The position numbers were made by a program, and so were the translations under genes. A DNA stretch of 49,237 nucleotides, from assembly GCA_003163855.1 (NCBI GenBank), contig PLRJ01000060.1, positions 24,022-73,258 on the forward strand, given 5' to 3'. Positions within the stretch are counted from its first letter, which is position 1; each line of letters begins with the position of its first letter. Below the pieces are notes generated by a model that was not told the origin of the DNA, made no database searches, and saw only the letters and a list, made by a program, of their open reading frames with translations. Shown here in pieces: positions 41,652 through 49,237 of this stretch. Source of the DNA: Bryobacterales bacterium (GTDB taxonomy: Bacteria; Acidobacteriota; Terriglobia; Bryobacterales; Bryobacteraceae).

Positions 41652-42833
41652 ATGCCACGTCGCTCGGGAAACGTCTATCAGCCCGCAAATCCGCGCGAAG
41701 TGGCTCGCGCCATCTCTCACAGCCGGCGCGATTTTCTGCGCGGTGCCACCGGCGCAGCGTTGGCCGGAGCACTCCTCCATCCCTACCCTCTAAAGGCCAT
41801 GGCTTCTCCTGCCGCCTCGCAAAAAGCCGTCGTTGTCACTTTCGGCGGCGGCGCGCGTGACGACGAAACTTTCGCCGAAGACGGCCAGCAGAACATCCCG
41901 CACATGTTGAACGACCTGGCGCCCCGTTCCACATTCTTCACGCAGGTTGTGAACCGCGGCATCTTGGGCCATTACGTCGCCACGGCAAGCATCGTAACCG
42001 GCGTTTACGAATCGTTCAACAACTTCGCGGCCGTGTCCCCCGACAACCCCACCGTTTTCGAATATTTCCGCAAAGACCTGCACCGCCCGTCCACTGACGC
42101 CTGGGTGATTGCACCCAGCAACGGCTTCAATCGCATCGGCGAAAGCGAGCATCGGGGTTACGGACCCGGTCTGGGCGCCGGAGTGATTCTGCCCAAGCGC
42201 CTGCTGGCCGCCGCCATGAAGACGGGAAATGGGGCTGCCTTCGATCATCTGCTGCGCGACAATTATGAGTCGTCCGTTTACAGCCCGATCGTCGGCGGCA
42301 ATGACGTCGAAATGCAGCAACTGCTGGAAATCATGAAGCTGAGCGTCGGAGACTTTCTCAGCCGGGCCCGCAATCTGGCCAGTCCCGACGAACTCTCCGT
42401 TTACATCGCCAAACAGTTGATGCACCGGCTTGCGCCCAGCCTTCTCTGGATTACGCTGCACGATATTGACGTTGCTCATTCGGGCGCATTCTCGCTTTAC
42501 CTGGAAGGCATTCAGCGATCTGACCGTTTATGTGCAGAACTGTGGAACACCATCCAAGCCGAGCCCGAGTACGCGAACAAGACGACTATGTTCATCATGC
42601 CCGACTTCGGCCGCGACTCCGATACCAGTTCGGGCGGCAATGGGTTCCAGCATCACCGCACCGGTGATCCCACCTCGCGCACAACGTGGATGATGGTGCT
42701 AGGTCCGAACGTGCATGAGAACACCATCGTGGAACGGCCGGTTGAATCCACCGACCTGGTTCCCACTCTTGGAGCGCTGCTTGGATTTGATGCGCGGCTC
42801 GCACAAGGCAAGCCTTTGCATGAGGTGTTGTAG
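41652..42833 (+). CDS. Tat-exported alkaline-phosphatase-superfamily-like protein
   Basis: This 393-residue protein begins with a twin-arginine signal: SHSRRDFLRGATGAALAGAL. The mature part resembles sulfatase/alkaline-phosphatase-fold proteins: VVVTFGGGARDDETFAEDGQ near the start (usual metal-Asp strand, with the Asp shifted), ATASIVTGVYES, WITLHDIDVAHSGAFSLYLE, TMFIMPDFGRDSD, and STDLVPTLGALLGFDARLAQ at the C-terminus. ATG 41652 is chosen because upstream sequence is the DUF29 remnant and tRNA. It abuts the next gene without a gap. The substrate is unknown and metal ligands look incomplete. Confidence 0.7.
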   Translation: MPRRSGNVYQPANPREVARAISHSRRDFLRGATGAALAGALLHPYPLKAMASPAASQKAVVVTFGGGARDDETFAEDGQQNIPHMLNDLAPRSTFFTQVVNRGILGHYVATASIVTGVYESFNNFAAVSPDNPTVFEYFRKDLHRPSTDAWVIAPSNGFNRIGESEHRGYGPGLGAGVILPKRLLAAAMKTGNGAAFDHLLRDNYESSVYSPIVGGNDVEMQQLLEIMKLSVGDFLSRARNLASPDELSVYIAKQLMHRLAPSLLWITLHDIDVAHSGAFSLYLEGIQRSDRLCAELWNTIQAEPEYANKTTMFIMPDFGRDSDTSSGGNGFQHHRTGDPTSRTTWMMVLGPNVHENTIVERPVESTDLVPTLGALLGFDARLAQGKPLHEVL

Positions 42834-44036
42834 ATGCAGCCCGCGCAACTCCGCGAAAGCGACTTTCAAAGATATCCCGCAAAAGCGCGCAAGATCGCGA
42901 TAGACAATCTGCCGCTGCTGCGATTGTTGCCGCTGGGATTCGTTCCGTTCCTGCTGAAAGAAGTCATTCTCTACGACTGGAAATTTCCAGCCGAGCAGCG
43001 TGAGCTCGATTGGCAGATGACGTACCTGACCGCGATGACGCCAGTTCACAGGGAAGAAGAGATGCGTAGCTTTGCGGCACTCACTCTGAACGAAAAGCTG
43101 GCGGCGCTCGACTGGGTGAACGCGCCAGCCCAGTTTCTGGAGCAGCTCTCCGCGCATCTTTGGGCTACTCACCAGATGGATGGGTTTCGAAGCGCTTCGG
43201 AGGATTATGTCCACAAGCTGAACGAAAGCTTGTCCGTAGAGCCGCTGCCGGCAGCGCGCCTGGGTGTCGTGCTGATTGGCCAAGGCGTGAATGCCAGCCC
43301 CTACCCGCTTTTCCGAAAACTGCGGCGGCAGGGTGTTCATTTCACCAATGTCGATCCGGCAGATGGTTTTCGAGTCATCTCGCAAGCGCTACGTGACCGT
43401 GCCGAGTTACATCCTTCGCCCTACAGCCACTGGCAGATCAATGGCGGCAAAACCGATGCCCTCTCCGGTTTTGCGTCCGTCTCCTACGATGCTCTGATGC
43501 CTGCGCGTAATGCCCTGGCGGCCAAGATGCTAAGCGCTTACGAAGCACCAAAGTTCGATCCGGAACAACTGCGTACGACACTCGCGCAAACTACCGTGGA
43601 GACGCTTGGCATACACTCTTCCGGCGATGGCATTATGGACCGATTTGCTTTAAGCCTGCTGACGGAGGGTTCGGGCACGCAGATTTACAGCACCACCTTT
43701 GTCCAATGGGGCGCGCGCGAAGCTCTCCGGAGGGCGCAGCCTCTGACGCTTTATGTGCGTTACGCTCCACGCCAGAAGGAGCGTTCCATGGACGAACTGC
43801 TTGCGGGCACAACCGGATTAAGCCAGACCGACGCGGAAGGCTCACTGATCGACGCCGACATGGGCGCCTACTACACATGGTTGAACCAGCAGCGTCTGAG
43901 CGAGGCCGCCAAAGCGCACTTTCTGGTATGGTTTGAAGGGCAAAGACAGGCCGTTGCGGTTGGTCCAGGGCTGGCGAAAGGAACCGTTAATGCTGCCACC
44001 ATCACGATGGCGGCGCTCCTACAGAGGGTTCTCTGA
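42834..44036 (+). CDS. Uncharacterised protein paired with the Tat-exported protein
   Basis: This 400-residue protein has no recognised domain and no signal peptide or membrane helix; it starts immediately after the previous stop. The N-terminal half is helical (ARKIAIDNLPLLRLLPLGFV, MQDGFRSASEDYVHKLNE-like region). The middle has ARLGVVLIGQGVNASPYPLF with FRKLRRQGVHFTNVDP, which resembles a Rossmann-like strand-turn-helix. A later segment, YSHWQINGGKTDALSGFASV, is rich in Gly/His/Trp. The tight linkage suggests that it acts with the exported partner, perhaps in maturation. Function unknown. Confidence 0.65.
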   Translation: MQPAQLRESDFQRYPAKARKIAIDNLPLLRLLPLGFVPFLLKEVILYDWKFPAEQRELDWQMTYLTAMTPVHREEEMRSFAALTLNEKLAALDWVNAPAQFLEQLSAHLWATHQMDGFRSASEDYVHKLNESLSVEPLPAARLGVVLIGQGVNASPYPLFRKLRRQGVHFTNVDPADGFRVISQALRDRAELHPSPYSHWQINGGKTDALSGFASVSYDALMPARNALAAKMLSAYEAPKFDPEQLRTTLAQTTVETLGIHSSGDGIMDRFALSLLTEGSGTQIYSTTFVQWGAREALRRAQPLTLYVRYAPRQKERSMDELLAGTTGLSQTDAEGSLIDADMGAYYTWLNQQRLSEAAKAHFLVWFEGQRQAVAVGPGLAKGTVNAATITMAALLQRVL

Positions 44037-44112
44037 AAACGCTCCTATCCGGGAAAATAATGCGTTTCGATAATATGGCGGTGGGAAAACTGTCGCCGGA
44101 ATAAAACATATC

Positions 44113-44129
44113 GGCCGGATCGCCCGGCC
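44113..44129. repeat. GC-rich hairpin after the paired genes
   Basis: GGCCGG (44113-44118) and CCGGCC (44124-44129) form a 6-bp perfect stem with loop ATCGC in the 132-bp gap before the SDR gene. There is no T run, so termination is uncertain. Confidence 0.35.
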
Positions 44130-44168
44130 ACTTGCGGTGCAATTCACTACTAGGAAAGCAAAGTAATC

Positions 44169-44972
44169 ATGCAGAGTACAAGATTTGTGGGGAAGAACGT
44201 CCTCATCACGGGAGCATCGTCAGGCATTGGCGAGGCCATCGCCATCAGGTTCGCGCAGGAAGGCGCTAACGTCGCCATCAACTATCACAGCGGCGCCGAC
44301 CGGGCAGAGGCCGTGCGCGCTAAGTGCGCCGAAGCAAACCCAAAAGGCAAGATGATCACGGTAAAAGCGGACGTGGCTGATGAACAGGACGTAATCAACA
44401 TGTATGCCGCAACGCTGAAGGAGTTCGGCACGCTGGATGTCCTGATCAACAATTCCGGCATCCAAAAGCCCGCCGCCAGCGACAAAGTTGAAATGGCCGA
44501 CTACGATAAGGTCATCGGAGTAAACCTCCGCGGCGCATTCATCTGCGCTCGTGAAGCTATCAAGCACTTCCTGTCTCGCGGCGCGAAAGGCTCCATTGTC
44601 TTCAATTCGAGCGTCCACGAAATTATTCCGAAACCGAAATATGTGCCCTATTCCATCAGCAAGGGCGGTATGGAAAACATGACCAAGAGTCTGGCCTTGG
44701 AATACGCGGACAAAGGAATTCGCGTAAACGCCTGCGGACCTGGCGCCATTGTCACGCCGATTAACATGGCTTGGATCAACGATCCGAAAGCAAAATCCGA
44801 AGTAGAAAGCCACATCCCCATGGGTCGCGCCGGCACGTCGGAAGAAATCGCCGGAGTTTTCGCCTTCCTGGCATCGGACGAAGCATCGTACATCACCGGA
44901 CAGACGCTGTTCGCTTGCGGCGGATTAACGCTCTATCCAGAATTCCGTGTCGCGTGGTCTTCCGGCGAATAG
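44169..44972 (+). CDS. Short-chain dehydrogenase/reductase (glucose 1-dehydrogenase-like)
   Basis: This 267-residue SDR has the cofactor motif NVLITGASSGIGEAIAIRFA, the NNSG motif in LDVLINNSGIQKP, and the active site with Ser in IVFNSSVHEIIP and YxxxK in YVPYSISKGGMENM. The strand after the catalytic helix, GIRVNACGPGAIVTPIN, is typical. The C-terminus SYITGQTLFACGGLTLYPEF matches glucose 1-dehydrogenase-type members. AGGAAAG lies upstream of the ATG. The true substrate is unknown. Confidence 0.92.
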   Translation: MQSTRFVGKNVLITGASSGIGEAIAIRFAQEGANVAINYHSGADRAEAVRAKCAEANPKGKMITVKADVADEQDVINMYAATLKEFGTLDVLINNSGIQKPAASDKVEMADYDKVIGVNLRGAFICAREAIKHFLSRGAKGSIVFNSSVHEIIPKPKYVPYSISKGGMENMTKSLALEYADKGIRVNACGPGAIVTPINMAWINDPKAKSEVESHIPMGRAGTSEEIAGVFAFLASDEASYITGQTLFACGGLTLYPEFRVAWSSGE

Positions 44973-44980
44973 ACAGTACG

Positions 44981-45781
44981 TTACAGCGGCAACTGCTCCG
45001 GTGGAGTCAGCTTTTTCGTGTAGAGCGGATGCGAAAAGTCATGCAGGTAGTAAATCTCTTCCTGCCACGCATCCGCATACGGCATCATCCAGCGCAGATT
45101 ATTCAGCTTGCATAGCTTCTTGCTGTCGTGCTGCTCATTGAACTCACGAATGGCCAGAAACTCGCCCGCGAATTCGTTGTGGCACGCGTCTTCCGGCCAG
45201 ATCATATCGTCGAAGTAACAACACACCCGTGGCAGCCGCGTCGCGTTCGCCCCTTCGAAGATTTGAAGAGCGGCTACGGTGGAACTGTAGTAATCCAGAT
45301 CGAACGAAACGAAGCCTATAGGTGGAAATCCGCCCGCTTCAAGAAACGGAATCACCGTCTGACTAACGTCTCCCAACACCAGCTTCGCCGTGGATAGCCT
45401 TGCCTTCAACTTAGCCACATCCATCTGGTAGTCGCCTTGTTCCCAAACATGCGGCAGATCTCGAAAGTCGATCGGCTTAGGCAAACCCTTCTCGGCATCA
45501 AAGCCCCATACCTCGATGCGCACGCCGAAACGCGGGCTAATTTCCCGCGCCGCATGTTCGAGCGCCACCAGCCCCCTGCCGCCAGCCACACCAAACTCAA
45601 TAACGGAAATCGCTTCCAAACCGAGGTTCTTCGCCTGCCTCGCCGCTGAATAAACTGCCCAGGCGTAATGCGGATAGCGATAAATGCCCAGCCGGACCTT
45701 GTTTTCGACGCTGCCAACCGGAACCCGCCGCCAGAGTTTTTGGAAACCTGGAACTTGAATGAGACCGCCCAATAAATCCAT
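44981..45781 (-). CDS. Class I SAM-dependent methyltransferase-like protein
   Basis: This 266-residue protein has a motif I-like glycine loop (ISVIEFGVAGGRGLVALEHA, about 58-77), VWGFDAEKGLPKPIDF, and GFVSFDLDYYSSTVAALQIF (a motif resembling the metal-dependent TylF/MycF group). A late acidic pair (CCYFDDMIWPEDACHNEF) could bind metal. No membrane segments. It lies 8 bp beyond the convergent SDR and 6 bp after the kinase gene. Methyl acceptor unknown; it may be unrelated to the kinase. Confidence 0.65.
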   Translation of the reverse strand: MDLLGGLIQVPGFQKLWRRVPVGSVENKVRLGIYRYPHYAWAVYSAARQAKNLGLEAISVIEFGVAGGRGLVALEHAAREISPRFGVRIEVWGFDAEKGLPKPIDFRDLPHVWEQGDYQMDVAKLKARLSTAKLVLGDVSQTVIPFLEAGGFPPIGFVSFDLDYYSSTVAALQIFEGANATRLPRVCCYFDDMIWPEDACHNEFAGEFLAIREFNEQHDSKKLCKLNNLRWMMPYADAWQEEIYYLHDFSHPLYTKKLTPPEQLPL

Positions 45782-45787
45782 CAGAGG

Positions 45788-47245
45788 CTATGATGGCACT
45801 TCGCTTACTGGCGCCGTCTCCGCGGCTGGACGTCTAAGCGGAAAGCGCACACAGAAGCGCGTGTCTCCAGGCTTTGATTCGAACGTGATATCGCCCCGGT
45901 GATTCGTTACAATGCGGTACGCAATATCCAACCCAAGCCCTGTTCCTTCATTCACTCCCTTGGTAGTGAAGAACGGTTCAAAGATGCGGCTGCGAATCTC
46001 CGGCGGAATGCCTGGGCCGCTATCGATAATCTCAATCAACGCGTTGCGAGGCTCCAGATGAGTGCGGATCTGCAAAAGGCCTTTACCCGCCATGGCATCA
46101 ATCGCATTGCCGATAAGATTCGTCCAAACCTGGTTCACTTCGCCGCCGCGCAGGCACAGCTTCGGAATGCTGCGGTCATACTCGCGAATCACCTCAATAC
46201 CACCTTTCAGCCGGTACTTCAGCATGATGAGCGTATTGTCCAGACCTTCGTGAATATCGGTCTCCTGCTCAGGCATCTGGTCCATGTAGGAGTACTCTTT
46301 CACCACGCGAACCAGTTCCGATATTTTGCCCGTGGCGCTCTGAATTTCCGCCACTAAGCGAGCCATGGTGACCGTCGCCGCAAACCGCTTCATGCCGGGT
46401 GCCACAAACTGCTTCTGAACTTTCCCGAAGATCGGCTGCATCTTCTCCTTGGTGAGCCCAGCGTCCACCAGTGAGGCGGCCAGGCTCCAGCCATCGGGAA
46501 CGTTCAAGCTCTCAAGATAGCCGCCAAGTTCCTCTTCACGCTCGCTGCGCTCCAGGGTGTCCATCGTTTCCATGCAAGAGGAGAGGCGCGCATGGTCATA
46601 TTCAAACTGCGAAAGAAAGACCCGGTCTTCCAGCGAAAGATCGCTCTGGCTGAGTTCCAGATTTGCGCGGCGGAAGTCGTCAAGTGCCGAGGCGATGCAA
46701 TCGGCCGCGCGCCGTGCCGCCGACGCCGGATTGTTCAATTCGTGCGCCAGGCCGGCCGATAGCTTGCCCAATGCCATCAGTTTCTCGTGCTGCTGATCGA
46801 GCTTTGTCGTTTCGCGGATTCTGTCGGCCATCAGGTAAACCATGCGCTCGTTCAGAACGGGCATGCGGCGCAACATTTCGGGAAAATGTTCTTTATGCAG
46901 ACTGGCGCCGCGTGACTTAACCACTGCATGACCCGTGAACTGCGTATTCTTCAAGCGTGAATACGGCAGCAGGCCACCCACTTGGCCCGAGCGCATGGTG
47001 AACGTCCGTTTATCGCCGCCCTCCCATTCTGCGCGAATCTCACCATCAAACATCACCATCAATCGATCAATCGGCTGGCCCGGACGCATATAGATGTCGC
47101 CCGGCTCGAGTTCAATCGACTCCATCTGCTGGCGCATCCACTCCAGGTCTTCTTCTGGAAGATCGGCGAACATGGGCACGGTGCGCAAGTCCGACATCGC
47201 CGGGTGGACTGTTTCTTCAGTATGATTCTCTGCTGTCTCTGGCAT
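45788..47245 (-). CDS. Soluble sensor histidine kinase with cyclic-nucleotide-binding domain
   Basis: This 485-residue protein has an N-terminal cNMP-binding fold (about 20-140: MFADLPEEDLEWMRQQMESI, LEPGDIYMRPGQPIDRLMVM, FDGEIRAEW), followed by a histidine kinase. The H-box is LSAGLAHELNNPASAARRAA. The ATPase part has the N box NQVWTNLIGNAIDAMAGKGL, G1 DSGPGIPPEIRSRIF, F box EPFFTTKGVNEGTGLGLDIA. No transmembrane helix, so it is cytosolic. Start is 1 bp after the stop of the receiver fusion gene, so the two form an operon and probably a signalling pair. The ligand could be cAMP, but the fold also binds others. Confidence 0.92.
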   Translation of the reverse strand: MPETAENHTEETVHPAMSDLRTVPMFADLPEEDLEWMRQQMESIELEPGDIYMRPGQPIDRLMVMFDGEIRAEWEGGDKRTFTMRSGQVGGLLPYSRLKNTQFTGHAVVKSRGASLHKEHFPEMLRRMPVLNERMVYLMADRIRETTKLDQQHEKLMALGKLSAGLAHELNNPASAARRAADCIASALDDFRRANLELSQSDLSLEDRVFLSQFEYDHARLSSCMETMDTLERSEREEELGGYLESLNVPDGWSLAASLVDAGLTKEKMQPIFGKVQKQFVAPGMKRFAATVTMARLVAEIQSATGKISELVRVVKEYSYMDQMPEQETDIHEGLDNTLIMLKYRLKGGIEVIREYDRSIPKLCLRGGEVNQVWTNLIGNAIDAMAGKGLLQIRTHLEPRNALIEIIDSGPGIPPEIRSRIFEPFFTTKGVNEGTGLGLDIAYRIVTNHRGDITFESKPGDTRFCVRFPLRRPAAETAPVSEVPS

Positions 47246-47246
47246 A

Positions 47247-48917
47247 CTAAACCTTGCTCAGGTATTGATGAACAAACTGTATAGCGACTGATCCCTCGCC
47301 CACACCTGAAGCTACTCGTTTGATTGAGCCATGGCGCACGTCGCCGACCGCGAAAACGCCGGGAATATTCGTCTCCAACAACCCGGGATCTCGATCCAGC
47401 TGCCAACCCTTCGGTCGTTTACCACCAATCATCAGGTCCATGCCGGTCAATATGAATCCACGCTCGTCGCGCTCCACTGTGTCCTGCAGCCAATCGGTCC
47501 GAGGCTCCGCTCCGATGAAGATAAATAAGGCTGTAGCCGGCACTTTGTTGGTTTCGCCCGACAGATCGCAAGTTATAGATATTGCCTGCAGCCGGTCTTC
47601 TCCGTGCGCTTCCACCACTCGAGAATTGAATTCCAGATGAATGTTTTCAGTCTGCTTAACCTGGTCAATCAGGTACTGCGACATACTGGCCGCCAGCGAC
47701 TCGCCGCGGACCAGCATGATGACGCGGCGCGCGTATTTGGAAAAGAACATGGCGGCCTGGCCGGCGGAGTTGGCGCCGCCTACTACGTAAACCTCTTCAT
47801 CGCGGCAGGACAGCGCTTCTGTCGAGGCCGCACCATAATAGACGCCGGCGCCCTGCAATCGATCCATGCCCGGTATGTCAAGCTTGCGCCATTGCACGCC
47901 CATCGCCAGCAGCAGTGTATGGCACGACAACTCCGATCCATTGCCCAGCTTTAGATAGCGATAAGGGCCGTCCACACGCAAGCCCGTGGCATCCTGCGGC
48001 GAAACAATTTCCACGCCAAACCGTTTAGCCTGCGTTACCGCGCGCCGCGCCAGATCTCCGCCCGAGAGACCCGACGGGAAGCCAAGATAGTTTTCAATCC
48101 GCGAACTCAAGCCGGCTTGTCCGCCCGGCGCTTCACGCTCCACCATCACCGTGCGCAACCCTTCGGAAGCGCCATATACGGCCGCCGCTAAGCCAGCCGG
48201 ACCGCCACCCACAATGGCCAGATCGTAAAAATCCAACCCCGCTTTGGTTTGCAGTCCTAGCCGCGCTGCAACATCCGGAAGTTCCGGTTGGGTCATAGGA
48301 TCGCCGCTCTGAAAGAACACGATTGGCAGCTTCTGATCGGGTTGAGCCAGGCTGTCCATCAAGCGCCGCACCTCGGGCTCGCGCTCCGCCGCCTCGGCAT
48401 CTAACCACTGATAAGGAATCTGGTTGCGCGCCAAAAAATCCCGTATTTCGTAAGACTTTGGGGACCAACGCGTCCCCAGCACCCGGACGCCTTGAAACGG
48501 AGGCCGGAAGTTCGACTGCCAATCTCCCAGCAGATCGTCCAACACTGGATACAGAAGCTGCTCCGGCGGGTCCCACGGCTTCAGCAGGTAGTGATTTAGT
48601 TGAACTTGGTTGATAGCCTTAATGGCCGCATCCGTATCAGCGTACGCGGTCAGCAGGACGCGTTTAGCCTCCGGGTAGAACTTCACCGCCTCCACTAATG
48701 TTTCAATCCCGTTCATGTTGGGCATTCGATGATCCACTAACAGCAATGCCACGGGATCGTTCGTCTGCTTCAGGCGCTTCAATAAATCGAGCGCCGCCTG
48801 CCCCGACTCCGCCCGCATCACACGATAAGTAGAACTGTAACGTTTGCGCAGGTCCCGTTCCACCGCCCGCAACACATCCGGATCATCATCTACGGAAAGA
48901 ATCACTGGCCTAGCCAC
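47247..48917 (-). CDS. Receiver - glutaredoxin-like - thioredoxin-reductase-like fusion protein
   Basis: This 556-residue protein has three parts. Residues 1-130 are a response-regulator receiver (SVDDDPDVLRAVE; phospho-acceptor D62 in LLVDHRMPNMNG; T90; K113 in LLKPW). Residues about 141-225 resemble glutaredoxin (VLGTRWSPKSYEIRDFLARN, IPYQWLD), but its CPxC is replaced by SPKS. Residues about 230-556 are an FAD/NAD(P)H thioredoxin-reductase-like module: LAIVGGGPAGLAAAVYGASE, PGGQAGLSSRIENYLGFP, YVVGGANSAGQAAMFFSKYA, GVFAVGDVRHGSIKRVASGV. The TrxR CxxC is also absent (GVYYGAAS at 357-364), so disulfide reduction is unlikely. Co-transcribed with the kinase. Confidence 0.92.
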   Translation of the reverse strand: MARPVILSVDDDPDVLRAVERDLRKRYSSTYRVMRAESGQAALDLLKRLKQTNDPVALLLVDHRMPNMNGIETLVEAVKFYPEAKRVLLTAYADTDAAIKAINQVQLNHYLLKPWDPPEQLLYPVLDDLLGDWQSNFRPPFQGVRVLGTRWSPKSYEIRDFLARNQIPYQWLDAEAAEREPEVRRLMDSLAQPDQKLPIVFFQSGDPMTQPELPDVAARLGLQTKAGLDFYDLAIVGGGPAGLAAAVYGASEGLRTVMVEREAPGGQAGLSSRIENYLGFPSGLSGGDLARRAVTQAKRFGVEIVSPQDATGLRVDGPYRYLKLGNGSELSCHTLLLAMGVQWRKLDIPGMDRLQGAGVYYGAASTEALSCRDEEVYVVGGANSAGQAAMFFSKYARRVIMLVRGESLAASMSQYLIDQVKQTENIHLEFNSRVVEAHGEDRLQAISITCDLSGETNKVPATALFIFIGAEPRTDWLQDTVERDERGFILTGMDLMIGGKRPKGWQLDRDPGLLETNIPGVFAVGDVRHGSIKRVASGVGEGSVAIQFVHQYLSKV

Positions 48918-48991
48918 TAAAGCTCTCCACCGCTAAACGCTTCGCGCATGTCTTCCCTTGGATTCTCGCAGAACAAAATTAGATTCGAGCG

Positions 48992-49237
48992 TTACGGCTT
49001 GGCAATGCTTCGGCTGTAAAGCTGGAAAGGGGCCCAATAGTAAGGCTTCTGATATCGGGTAGACTGCAACAGCGACCTTTTAGCTTCGCGTAAAGCGACA
49101 GCATAGCTGCTGCCCGACGCCACGCCCTCGTAGAATTTGCCCATCAAATCGGCCGTGGAACGGTCATCCACCTCCCACAGGCTGGTAACGGCATTGTGGG
49201 CGCCGGCTAAAAACGAAGCCCAGGCGAAACCAACCAG
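48992..49237 (-). CDS. CHAT domain protein, C-terminal end (cut by window edge)
   Basis: The reverse strand is open from the window edge to TAA at 48992-48994, giving 81 residues: ASFLAGAHNAVTSLWEVDDR, then STADLMGKFYEGVASGSSYA, VALREAKRSLLQST and YQKPYYWAPFQLY. The pattern AGA..V..SLW.VDD..T..LM..FY and the terminal PYYWAPF are hallmarks of CHAT (caspase-like, TPR-associated) peptidase domains. The catalytic His-Cys region would be upstream, outside the window. Co-directional with the fusion gene, 74 bp before it. Confidence 0.8.
   Translation of the reverse strand: MVGFAWASFLAGAHNAVTSLWEVDDRSTADLMGKFYEGVASGSSYAVALREAKRSLLQSTRYQKPYYWAPFQLYSRSIAKP

Noticed and set aside
1-49237. CRISPR array, prophage or integrative element
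   Set aside because: No regularly spaced direct repeats, integrase, or phage structural genes were seen in any part of the window.

Overview
The window looks like a chromosomal segment of an Acidobacteriota bacterium, probably of the Bryobacterales/Solibacter type. This rests on an ADOP-style duplicated MacB-like permease, abundant GTG/TTG starts, moderately high GC, O-antigen-ligase/TPR/FecR-like surface genes, and a receiver-thioredoxin-reductase-like fusion next to a cNMP-binding histidine kinase. The assignment is inference from gene content. No phage, integrase, complete insertion sequence or CRISPR array was seen.

Layout. 1-7.1 kb: end of a zinc-ribbon protein, a decayed winged-helix-like remnant, a D-aminoacylase/ADOP permease pair, an Rpn-type nuclease, a bidirectional terminator, a PiT phosphate transporter and an unannotated 55-residue membrane protein. 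7.3-11.6 kb: uroporphyrinogen-III methyltransferase, then three surface genes (TPR plus jelly-roll protein, FecR-like protein, O-antigen ligase). 11.7-18.8 kb: housekeeping genes (HIT protein, IHF/HU protein, rpsA, tatA, a small sigma factor with a structured leader, ndk, sucCD, crcB). 18.8-25.1 kb: trpD overlapped by a zinc-free MDR oxidoreductase, a membrane protein, a three-hairpin element, a serine beta-lactamase-like hydrolase, a conserved hypothetical and dnaB.

25.3-32.3 kb: a compact, mostly overlapping histidine operon, hisI-hisG-hisD-hisC-HAD phosphatase-hisB-hisH-hisF-hisA. Upstream is what reads as a complete transcription attenuator: a 16-codon leader peptide with six His codons, mutually exclusive stems, and a terminator hairpin followed by five T. 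The HAD gene probably supplies histinol-phosphate (histidinol-phosphate) phosphatase; hisE is not here.

32.4-49.2 kb: a sorbosone-dehydrogenase-like propeller, a second O-antigen ligase and a secreted EEP-fold enzyme, a second HU protein, a VapBC-like pair followed by a 5'-truncated Uma2 gene, the yceD-rpmF-plsX cluster, dsbD, tRNA-Leu(UAG), an antisense DUF29 remnant, a Tat-exported alkaline-phosphatase-fold protein with an uncharacterised partner, an SDR, a methyltransferase-like protein, the redox/signalling pair (receiver-glutaredoxin-like-TrxR-like fusion plus cNMP-binding histidine kinase), and the C-terminus of a CHAT protein at the right edge.

The most promising signals are the his attenuator with a possibly leaderless leader peptide, the cysteine-free receiver/TrxR-like fusion with its kinase, the small membrane protein upstream of the phosphate transporter, and the structured leader of the sigma-factor gene. 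All folds were paired by hand; no search or folding program was run.
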